In this document: positions 48,201-55,780 of the stretch, in pieces
How the letters are laid out: the number at the start of each line of letters is the position of its first letter
How positions within the stretch are numbered: position 1 is the stretch's first letter
From: Cyclobacteriaceae bacterium
GTDB taxonomy: Bacteria; Bacteroidota; Bacteroidia; Cytophagales; Cyclobacteriaceae
NCBI GenBank assembly: GCA_024644875.1
Contig: JAHEGY010000001.1
Coordinates: 62,001 to 126,000, forward strand
Reading direction: 5' to 3'
Length of the DNA stretch: 64,000 bases
Translations under genes and position numbers: made by a program
The notes under the pieces: model-generated
Database searches by the model: none
Told to the model about the DNA's origin: nothing
What the model saw: only the letters and a program-made list of their open reading frames with translations

Positions 48201-48208
48201 CAAAAGTA
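48201..48208 (-). promoter_or_regulatory. Putative -7 element TACTTTTG for the DUF4136-barrel operon
   Basis: This is an exact TAnnTTTG match on the minus strand, 27 bp before the ATG, giving a short leader of about 20 nt. No standard -33 is seen. Confidence 0.4.
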
Positions 48209-48286
48209 AGTAATTCCGATTAAAATATGGCCTTTTCAGTTTAATTCTGCGCATACTGTATGTCAATGCCCGTATGAAGACACAAA

Positions 48287-48319
48287 AAAGGGGATACCCG
48301 TTGGAAAGCAAACCCCTTT
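48287..48319 (-). terminator. Terminator of pckA
   Basis: An AAAGGGG / CCCCTTT stem spans 48287-48319 and is followed on the minus strand by TTT. It lies 43 bp after the pckA stop. Confidence 0.6.
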
Positions 48320-48361
48320 ACAAAACATCTTTTATTTATAAATCATACTATTGGCTTCTGC

Positions 48362-49966
48362 TCAGGCCCCGGGAGCTGATTTTCTCACAGCTTCGGATAC
48401 TTGCTCTTCAAACTGCTTAAAGTTCTCATTAAACATCGTAGCCAGTTTTTTAGCCTGATCGTCGTACGCGGCCTTGTCTTTCCATGTGTTTTTGGGGTTC
48501 AACACCTCCTCCGGAACATTAGGGCAGGTCTGTGGTACTTCAAGACCAAAGATCGGATCTGTTTCATATGAAACATTTTCCAGGTCACCGTCTAAGGCAG
48601 CATTGACCATTGCCCTGGTGTAGGCGATCTTCATCCTGTGACCTACACCATACGGACCTCCAGTCCATCCTGTATTTACCAACCAGCATTTCACTTCATG
48701 CCTGGCAATTTTCTCACCCAGCAGTTCTGCATAAACATTAGGGTGTTGGGTCATAAAAGGCGCTCCAAAACAGGTACTGAAGGTAGCCTGTGGTTCCGTA
48801 ACGCCCCGCTCAGTTCCGGCAACTTTTGCAGTATACCCTGACAGAAAATGATACATAGCCTGCTCAGGTGTTAATCTGGACACCGGGGGCAATACGCCAA
48901 AAGCATCAGCAGTCAAGAAAATAATATTTTCCGGATGACCACCTTTTCCATCTCTGGAGGCATTCGGAATATGTGAAATCGGATAGGCTGCCCTGGTATT
49001 TTCCGTTAGGGATCCATCATCCAGATCTACGCGGCGGGTGGTCATGTCTATGCCCACGTTTTCAAGTATTGTTCCGAATCTTCTTGTTGTATCATAAATC
49101 TCGGGCTCTGCTTCTGGAGATAACTTGATAACCTTTGCATAGCATCCTCCCTCAAAGTTAAATACGCCATTATTACTCCATCCGTGCTCGTCATCACCAA
49201 TTAAAGTTCTGCTTGCATCTGCCGACAAGGTGGTCTTACCCGTTCCGCTCAAACCAAAGAAAATAGCAGTGTCTCCTTTAGGTCCTATATTGGCCGAACA
49301 GTGCATAGGCATCACGTTCTTCAGCGGCAGGAAGAAGTTCATGGCGCTGAATACGGATTTCTTCATTTCACCCGCGTATTCGGTTCCACCAATCAGAACC
49401 TTTTTCTTCTCAAAGTTCACAAGAATGAAAATATCTGAATTCGTCTCATCAACTTCCTGATTAGCATGGAAACCCGGACAATCAATAACAACGAATTCCG
49501 GCTCAAAATTTTCCAATTCTTCAGGGTTTGCCTGGATAAACATATTTCTGATGAAAAGATTGTGCCAGGCATACTGGGTAATTATACGGACCGGCATCCT
49601 GTACTCAGGATCAGCACCACACCAGCAATCCTGTACAAAAACATCTTTTCCCTGAAGATAAGATGACATTCTTCTTTCCAGTTCCTCAAATTTATCTTCT
49701 TTATAAGGCCTGTTAACTTTGCCCCACCATATTTTATCCTTGTTTGTTTTTTCTTCAACTACAAATTTGTCGTTAGGAGAGCGGCCCGTAAACTGACCGG
49801 TACGTACTACCAGGGGACCCAGGTGAGAGACAACACCTTCATTTCTCTTTAAAGCTTCCTCGTACAATGCCGGAGTCGATAGATTCCAGAATTCACTCTT
49901 TAGGTTTTTTAATCCAACGGTGTCCAAACCTATGGAACTCTTTGGGATAGAATTAACTTCTGCCAT
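48362..49966 (-). CDS. pckA: Phosphoenolpyruvate carboxykinase (ATP)
   Basis: This 534-residue protein of normal length has the oxaloacetate region (TGRSPNDKF), [20 protein letters not shown] and the kinase P-loop [15 protein letters not shown] (about 238-252). The metal/ATP block [24 protein letters not shown] and the adenine-binding C-terminal part ([27 protein letters not shown]) follow. It interconverts oxaloacetate plus ATP and PEP plus CO2 plus ADP, in gluconeogenesis or, in fermenting Bacteroidota, in CO2 fixation toward succinate. It is monocistronic with its own terminator. Confidence 0.98.
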   Translation of the reverse strand: MAEVNSIPKSSIGLDTVGLKNLKSEFWNLSTPALYEEALKRNEGVVSHLGPLVVRTGQFTGRSPNDKFVVEEKTNKDKIWWGKVNRPYKEDKFEELERRMSSYLQGKDVFVQDCWCGADPEYRMPVRIITQYAWHNLFIRNMFIQANPEELENFEPEFVVIDCPGFHANQEVDETNSDIFILVNFEKKKVLIGGTEYAGEMKKSVFSAMNFFLPLKNVMPMHCSANIGPKGDTAIFFGLSGTGKTTLSADASRTLIGDDEHGWSNNGVFNFEGGCYAKVIKLSPEAEPEIYDTTRRFGTILENVGIDMTTRRVDLDDGSLTENTRAAYPISHIPNASRDGKGGHPENIIFLTADAFGVLPPVSRLTPEQAMYHFLSGYTAKVAGTERGVTEPQATFSTCFGAPFMTQHPNVYAELLGEKIARHEVKCWLVNTGWTGGPYGVGHRMKIAYTRAMVNAALDGDLENVSYETDPIFGLEVPQTCPNVPEEVLNPKNTWKDKAAYDDQAKKLATMFNENFKQFEEQVSEAVRKSAPGA

Positions 49967-50486
49967 AATTTTTTGAGTATTATTTAAATTAGGTTATTAA
50001 AAATTTGCTTTGACCATAATGCAAAGCATTTAAATAAATATTAAATGATCATAAATCAAAACGAGGATCTGAAACATAACAGAAACATAATTTTGGTCCC
50101 CATTTTTATCTATCACCCGTGATTTACATTCGGTTTGATTAAATATATATTAATTCAAACTTAATCGATAGATCCTTTTGCCTTTTCACTAAATTTTTTA
50201 CAAAGAAAATTCGCTTTTTTAAATTCCTGAAGCAAATTTACGTTATATAAATCTAATTATATGTTATTTATATAACTTTTTATTATTTTTTTCAAGCAAT
50301 AATATGATCCATAAATATAATATACAATGATAAACCTCCCGCTTTCTATGAGATGTAGAATCACAGGATTTGCACTGAGAAATGAGGCAAAGAAATAAAA
50401 AATCCGAGAATAATAAATAATTGAGGCTCGGTTTAAACCCTTTGAGACTATAGTGTGTCTATCTATTATATAACTGGCAAAAATCA
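49967..50486. other. 520-bp AT-rich divergent region between pckA and the orphan membrane protein
   Basis: No supported gene is seen. The region contains a minus-strand TAAGTTTG at 50156-50163 (about 190 bp before pckA) and a perfect 11-bp AT-only inverted repeat at 50242-50276. A 76-codon minus-strand frame here looks like chance in AT-rich DNA. Confidence 0.6.
50242..50276. promoter_or_regulatory. Perfect 11-bp inverted repeat in the pckA/membrane-protein intergenic region
   Basis: GTTATATAAAT (50242-50252) and ATTTATATAAC (50266-50276) are exact inverted copies around a 13-nt AT-rich spacer, followed by T-rich DNA on the plus strand. Because genes point away on both sides, an operator is more natural than a terminator. 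A further TATATAAC occurs near 50468. AT-rich chance matches cannot be excluded. Confidence 0.4.
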
Positions 50487-51551
50487 ATGATTGACAAGCT
50501 ATTGCTATTTACTAATCAGGAAATTCTCATTTCTGCGACATATATCTTTATATTGTTTGCCAGCATGTATATCAGCCTCAAAAATAATGTACAGCCTATT
50601 ATTACGCTTTTATTACTATTTACTATTTCATTGATTTATCTGGCTATTACAAGTCTTGCAGAAGCCAGCTTTAGTCATTACTTTCCTGGAATTGGATCGC
50701 CGGACGGCCTTTTAATCTTCCCCGGTGTATTCGGAATAATCATTACGATAAGAATTATGAAGGGAATATTCCGCATCCCATACGTGGTTCTTGACAAAAT
50801 ACTGGTTATACTTTTTATATTTTTTGCTTTATTTCAAACAAATGAATTTCTTTTTGACAATAATTTACTGGCCTCCCTGGGATATAAAAAGTCAATTGCT
50901 GCCGGTATTGGGATCATGCAATTCAGCCCTTTACAGTATTCGGCTTCCGTATTTCCCGAGTTGATGTTAAAAGATCCCATTACCTATCTTCTGCTAATAA
51001 CCTTTTCCGTATCGATACCATTCATATATATTTCATCAAAAATAAAATATCCCGGGAATAACCTATTGTTTGCAATGATTACCCTAATGGTCGTTTTATT
51101 TATTATCCTGTTCAAAACGTTTCCCTTTGAATCACCGGTTCTTTACGACAGGATGATGGGGCTTAATGTAATTCAGTGGGGATTAATTTTAACGATGGTA
51201 TTAATGACAGCTTTTTTGTTAGCCAGGGAAAACAACAATGGCCGTCACAAAAGGGAAATCATATTCAAGCCCCCCGGAGATTACAGGATGCTTGTAATTT
51301 ATTTCATTGTATCTTTAATATCGCTTCAGACCGCTTCCCTTCTAAACGGTTTGTATATTAAATTACTATTTACAGGATACTTTATCTTAACCAGTTATAT
51401 CATATTCTATTTTATGAAGAAAATAGAGCGGCATTATATTAAATATGGAACAGTGTCTATCATTATTCTAATTTTTGTATTTTTCCTTATGGCTCAAATT
51501 CCTTCAAATGAGCAAACAGAAGTTGATACTACGGAAATTGCCCTGAAATAA
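50487..51551 (+). CDS. Polytopic membrane protein of unknown function
   Basis: This 354-residue protein has about ten hydrophobic helices spread over its whole length (for example 15-33, 37-57, 75-92, 103-118, 163-182, 193-211, 227-246, 269-288, 292-310, 321-337) with short basic loops. It has a small acidic C-terminal tail (SNEQTEVDTTEIALK). No transporter signature, enzyme motif or conserved charged residue inside a helix was recognised. The AT-rich coding sequence resembles its surroundings, and no gene on the same strand is close, so context gives no hint. It could be a permease-like or lipid-related protein. Confidence 0.75.
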   Translation: MIDKLLLFTNQEILISATYIFILFASMYISLKNNVQPIITLLLLFTISLIYLAITSLAEASFSHYFPGIGSPDGLLIFPGVFGIIITIRIMKGIFRIPYVVLDKILVILFIFFALFQTNEFLFDNNLLASLGYKKSIAAGIGIMQFSPLQYSASVFPELMLKDPITYLLLITFSVSIPFIYISSKIKYPGNNLLFAMITLMVVLFIILFKTFPFESPVLYDRMMGLNVIQWGLILTMVLMTAFLLARENNNGRHKREIIFKPPGDYRMLVIYFIVSLISLQTASLLNGLYIKLLFTGYFILTSYIIFYFMKKIERHYIKYGTVSIIILIFVFFLMAQIPSNEQTEVDTTEIALK

Positions 51552-51775
51552 GTATATACTTTAAAAAAATACCTGGCCAGGCCATTTCTCTCTACCGATC
51601 GATTAAAAATCCTCTTAAAAATTATTTCCCGGTTTTACAGTATGGACGATATTTCAACACCTACCAGAATCAACTTAAATAATTTATACCTGAGAGATAT
51701 TTTATCTTAGGCTCACGCCTAGGCTTTTAAAATTATTTTACCTATTTTATGGCTTCATTATTGATTTTTGGAACC

Positions 51776-52612
51776 ATGAATAAAACACATCGTAGAAATT
51801 TTATTAAGATTGCCGGATTAGCTGTTTCCGGTACTTTCATGCCCAGGTTCTCAACCGGGACACCCCGACTAAAGGGCAGTGAAAAAATCAGGCTTGGAAT
51901 TGCATCCTATACGTTCAGGGAATTCTCACTGGAAGAAACAATCAGGATGACCAATATAGTAGGTATTGAGTATATTGCTTTAAAAAGCATGCATCTTCCC
52001 CTCGACAAAACCGATAACGAAATCAGAGAGGTCAAAAATAAAATAGAAAAAGCAGGCATAAAACTATATGGTGCCGGTGTAGTTTACATGAATAATGAAG
52101 ATGAGGTTGAAAATGCATTCCGGTATGCGAAAGCAGCTGGAATGAAAACGATAATTGGAGTACCTAACCACGATCTGCTGGATCTTGTTGAAAAGAAGGT
52201 GAAAGAAACAGACATCCAGGTGGCTATTCATAATCATGGCCCTGGTGACGATCTATACCCCAGCCCAGAAAGTATCATCGAAAAAATCGGGAACAGAGAT
52301 AAAAGAATTGGTATGTGCATGGATATAGGGCATACACAACGCATAGGATTAGATCCTGCATCTGAGGCGCTAAAGTACTTTGATAGATTACTTGATGTGC
52401 ACTTAAAAGACGTAGATAAATCATCCCCGGAAGGTGATACTGTGGAAATAGGCAGAGGCATAATAGATATAAAGGCCTTTCTACAGGTTTTATTAGAGAA
52501 TCAATATTCCGGAATTGCCAGTTTTGAATATGAAAAAGACGGTAATGATCCTCTGGCTGGTCTGGCTGAATCTATTGGTTATGTTAAAGGCGTTCTATCA
52601 TTATTAAAATAA
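51776..52612 (+). CDS. Tat-exported xylose-isomerase-like TIM-barrel protein
   Basis: The start at 51776 (MNKTHRRNFIKIAGLAVSG) is preferred because the twin-arginine motif THRRNFIK then lies at the N-terminus. A further ATG nine codons upstream would place it internally. The 278-residue protein has the AP-endonuclease-2/sugar isomerase barrel: IRLGIASYTFREFSLEETI, VGIEYIALKS, MKTIIGVPNH, VAIHNHGPGDDLYPSPE, MCMDIGHTQRIG, LDVHLKDVD and FASFEYE, with His and Glu/Asp metal ligands in the usual order. It probably acts as a periplasmic sugar epimerase, isomerase or related enzyme. It is seven bases before a PD40 gene, so the two form an operon. Confidence 0.86.
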   Translation: MNKTHRRNFIKIAGLAVSGTFMPRFSTGTPRLKGSEKIRLGIASYTFREFSLEETIRMTNIVGIEYIALKSMHLPLDKTDNEIREVKNKIEKAGIKLYGAGVVYMNNEDEVENAFRYAKAAGMKTIIGVPNHDLLDLVEKKVKETDIQVAIHNHGPGDDLYPSPESIIEKIGNRDKRIGMCMDIGHTQRIGLDPASEALKYFDRLLDVHLKDVDKSSPEGDTVEIGRGIIDIKAFLQVLLENQYSGIASFEYEKDGNDPLAGLAESIGYVKGVLSLLK

Positions 52613-52619
52613 ATTTACC

Positions 52620-54116
52620 ATGAGGCGAATATTATTATTCATTAGTTTTATTACCATCATTATAACAAGTGATAGCATGGCACAATTATCTGTTTATGGC
52701 ATCTTTGATGGGCAATCTGATATTGGCGACGTGAAAATTGATGGTTCTGTGGCTTACGATAAAGATACCGACGAATATCTTGTCGGAGGATCAGGAGAAA
52801 ATATCTGGTTTAATATTGATGAATTTCACTATCTATGGAAGATTATGGAAGGGGATTTTATCTTATATGCTAAAATGGAATTTGTTGGTGATAATCCTGA
52901 ACCCCATCGCAAAGGGGGCTGGATGATCCGCCAGGGCCTCGATCCTAATGCACCTCATGTATCGGTTACTGTTCATGGTGATGGATTGACGGCTCTTCAA
53001 TATCGTGAAAAGATCAATGGGGAAATGGCTGAGATCCGGGCTTCGGTTAATGGGCCGAACATCATTCAGTTGGAAAGAAAAGGAGATACTTTTACCATGA
53101 AAGTTGCCAATGATGGAGGCCTATTGGAAAAAGTCGGGGAATTTTCCATGGACATGAGTGGAAGTGTTTACGCGGGATTATTTGTCTGTTCACATAATGA
53201 ATATAATTTCCAGCAAATCGTTTTCAACAATGTCAGGATATCAGTACCTGCAGAAGCAGGAAAAGGAAATTCCCGCGAGGGTGTTAGCAGCAGACTGGAA
53301 ATCCTTAATATTGAAACTTTAAACCGGCGTGAAATTTATGCCAAGGATGGCCTATTCGAAGCCCCGAACTGGTCATTTACAGAGCAAAAGTTGTTATTCA
53401 ACGAAGAGGGTAAGCTATATAAAATACCGGTGGCCGGTGGGGAGCCGCAAATGATTGAATCCGGTGAACTCAATAATCTCAATAATGATCATGGGATCTC
53501 TCCTGATGGTAAATGGATTGCTGCCAGCAATGGTGACGAGGGTATTGGGAGCCGCATATACATAATTCCATACGAGGGAGGCAAACCCAAATTGGTCACG
53601 GAACAAGGTCCATCTTACTGGCATGGATGGTCAGCGGACAGCAAGAAACTTGCTTTTGTTGCAGGCAGGGAAATCAGTGATCATTACGACATATACGAGA
53701 TAAAAAGAAATGGAGGTAAGGAAAAGCGACTGACCAGTTCCTACTGCCTGGATGATGGGCCGGATTATAGCCTGGATGGAAAATATATATATTATAACTC
53801 ATGTCAATCCGGGACAATGGAGATTTGGAGGATGAATACAGATGGAGCCGAACAGGTACAACTTACCTCGGATGAGTACCAGAACTGGTTCCCGCATCCC
53901 TCTCCTGATGGCAAATGGATAGCATTTATTTCCTATGTGGATCCTGTGGCCCCCGGTGATCATCCGCCCAACAAAAACGTAATGCTCAGGCTTATGCCCG
54001 TTGATGGAGGAGATATAAAGGTAGTAGCACATCTATATGGTGGTCAGGGAACAATAAATGTACCTTCCTGGTCTCCTGACAGTAAGGAAATCGCTTTTGT
54101 GAGTTACACCTACTAA
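52620..54116 (+). CDS. Exported PD40/TolB-like propeller protein with N-terminal jelly-roll domain
   Basis: This 498-residue protein has a signal peptide (ITSDSMAQ, to about residue 21). A concanavalin-like domain of the DUF1349 type follows (about 22-205; IWFNIDEFHYLWKIMEGDFIL, KGGWMIRQGLDPNAPHV). The TolB-type beta-propeller (about 225-498) has repeats such as HGISPDGKWIAAS, WSADSKKLAFVAG, YSLDGKYIYYNSC and PSPDGKWIAFISY. It is probably a periplasmic binding or scaffold protein, and carbohydrate binding is plausible because the partner gene encodes a sugar-isomerase-like barrel. Its stop overlaps the ancestral stop of the convergent LytTR regulator by a few bases. Confidence 0.86.
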   Translation: MRRILLFISFITIIITSDSMAQLSVYGIFDGQSDIGDVKIDGSVAYDKDTDEYLVGGSGENIWFNIDEFHYLWKIMEGDFILYAKMEFVGDNPEPHRKGGWMIRQGLDPNAPHVSVTVHGDGLTALQYREKINGEMAEIRASVNGPNIIQLERKGDTFTMKVANDGGLLEKVGEFSMDMSGSVYAGLFVCSHNEYNFQQIVFNNVRISVPAEAGKGNSREGVSSRLEILNIETLNRREIYAKDGLFEAPNWSFTEQKLLFNEEGKLYKIPVAGGEPQMIESGELNNLNNDHGISPDGKWIAASNGDEGIGSRIYIIPYEGGKPKLVTEQGPSYWHGWSADSKKLAFVAGREISDHYDIYEIKRNGGKEKRLTSSYCLDDGPDYSLDGKYIYYNSCQSGTMEIWRMNTDGAEQVQLTSDEYQNWFPHPSPDGKWIAFISYVDPVAPGDHPPNKNVMLRLMPVDGGDIKVVAHLYGGQGTINVPSWSPDSKEIAFVSYTY

Positions 54117-54810
54117 ACGGAAAAAACTTTGAATACTTTATCCCGGTAGCTTCTGCCTATCGGGATTTTTTTTATCCCCAGATCAACCGTATTTCCCTCG
54201 ACAGCTTTAACTTTTGCACAGGAATTATATAGGATTTATGGATCCTCATAAACATGCTATCAGGGAGGGATTCCTCGAGATTCTTTAATGAGGCCAGTGT
54301 GATTATTCTTTTTTTGCTTGTATAATAAGATACGTATTCCCTTAATCCTTCAATGTACAGAATATCATCAAGACGGATCCTGTAGATTTTATGATCTGCA
54401 TGAATGGAAATATATTCCTGACCTGAAACGGGGTTTTCAGAATTTTGCTTCAATTTGAACAGTTCAACTGCCTTATTTATGGACTTCATGAATCGTTCAA
54501 ATGAAAATGGCTTAACCAGATAATCAAGGGCATCCAGTTCATAACTTTCTATAGCATATTCAGAATAGGCCGTTGTAAATATCACAATCGGCCTGGAACT
54601 CATAGTTTTCAAAAGATCTATGCCATTAAGATCAGGCATTTGAATATCCGGTAAGATTATATCCAAAGTATCCTTTTCCATATACTCAACTACTTCCAAA
54701 GGATTTTTGACCAGCCCCTTTAATTCCAGAAAAGGAACTTTCGAGATATATTGTTCGAGCAATTCCGTCACCAACTGCTCATCATCTACAACCAGGCAAG
54801 TCAATTTCAT
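54113..54810 (-). pseudogene. LytTR response regulator, frameshifted near the C-terminus
   Basis: The uninterrupted frame (54172-54810, 212 residues) has a receiver (acidic VVDDEQ, phospho-acceptor Asp55 in LPDIQMPD, Lys in DYLVKPFSFERF). A LytTR DNA-binding domain starts near residue 130 (YISIHADHKIYRI, ILYIEGLREYV, SLKNLEESLP, FMRIHKSYIIPVQ). After VQK the frame ends abruptly in KLSREIRLIWG and a stop. In the -1 frame from the A-run at 54212-54215, the DNA reads KVKAVEGNTVDLGIKK then IPIGRSYRDKVF, the canonical LytTR end, to a stop at 54113. Adding one A makes an exact 232-residue protein. No histidine kinase is adjacent. It could be a real loss, a programmed shift or a sequencing error. 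Confidence 0.88.
54140..54173 (+). terminator. Terminator-like hairpin after the PD40 gene, overlapping the LytTR 3' coding region
   Basis: ATCCCGGTAG (54140-54149) pairs with CTATCGGGAT (54157-54166), with one G-U, and is followed by seven T on the plus strand, 24 bp after the PD40 stop. On the minus strand the same bases encode the conserved KIPIGRSYRD end of the LytTR domain, so part of the symmetry may be coding constraint. Confidence 0.65.
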
Positions 54811-54897
54811 ATCAGAATAGTGAATTGGATAATCCTTACAGGAAAGCTTATGAAGGCATTGATGGCTTAAGTGGGCATACTGAAGATCAATTTACAA

Positions 54898-55635
54898 TCA
54901 AGCAGTCTTCATGCCACTATTGATAACATTTCTTGTCTTTTCAATCAGTTGAGGCATGGTTTCCCTGGAATAATCTTTTATGTCAATGGCCGGATGTATT
55001 ATGATCTCAGCCTTACCTGGCAACAAGTTCATGGTGCCGGAAGGAAGAATTTTCCTTGTTCCATTAATGGTTACAGGTAGGATTGGCAGATTCAGGTCAA
55101 ATGCAAACCAGAATGCCCCTTTTTTAAAAGGCAGCATTTCATGGGTCCTGCTTCGGGTCCCTTCCGGAAAAATAACTACAGATGTCCCGTCTTTTATCTT
55201 TAATTTTGCTGAATTTATAGTATCAATGGCGGCCTTGGTACTTGACCGGTCAATATAAATATGCCCACATGCCTGACTGCCAAAACCAACGCCCGGGATC
55301 TTCTTGATCTCTTTTTTCATAATCCATTTAAAATCAATACCCAGGCTGGCATATAACACAATTATATCGTAAGCACTTTGATGGTTTACAACAATTACAT
55401 ATGGTTGTTTAGGATTGATATTTTCTCTCCCTTTTACTTTTACAATAACCGGAGTTAAAATGCAATTCAGTTTAGCCCACATCACCCCTGCCAAAAAATG
55501 ACTGATTTTCTGTGTAGTTAACAGAGAAATAACGACTGCGAGTACCCCAAAAAAAATCGAGTTGACGAGGAAAAAAGGCAGGAGGAGTATCCATTTATAT
55601 AATTGATAGAGGATAATGAATATCTTTTTCATCAA
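54898..55635 (-). CDS. plsC: 1-acyl-sn-glycerol-3-phosphate acyltransferase
   Basis: This 245-residue protein has an N-terminal membrane segment (about 8-40) and the acyltransferase motifs NHQSAYD (His85-x4-Asp90), GSQACGHIYIDR, VVIFPEGTRS (about 153-162) and ILPVTINGTRKI. It acylates lysophosphatidic acid to phosphatidic acid at the inner membrane in phospholipid synthesis. It lies upstream of the LytTR gene on the same strand with an 87-bp gap. Confidence 0.94.
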   Translation of the reverse strand: MMKKIFIILYQLYKWILLLPFFLVNSIFFGVLAVVISLLTTQKISHFLAGVMWAKLNCILTPVIVKVKGRENINPKQPYVIVVNHQSAYDIIVLYASLGIDFKWIMKKEIKKIPGVGFGSQACGHIYIDRSSTKAAIDTINSAKLKIKDGTSVVIFPEGTRSRTHEMLPFKKGAFWFAFDLNLPILPVTINGTRKILPSGTMNLLPGKAEIIIHPAIDIKDYSRETMPQLIEKTRNVINSGMKTA

Positions 55636-55780
55636 AGTGGTTACTTTTATCCTTTCAATTTTTCGTTGCGTAATATATAAAATCCGGTTTTCATTTCAAT
55701 GCCATAATTCTGATAAAGATAGTCATTTAAATATGTGCCTGAGTAAAGGATTTATTCAATACAGGGAAATACTATCATAA

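Noticed and set aside
50257-50487. 76-codon minus-strand frame in the pckA intergenic region
   Set aside because: AT-rich composition with Ile/Tyr/Ser bias, no signal or domain, and overlap with a palindrome and the next gene start.
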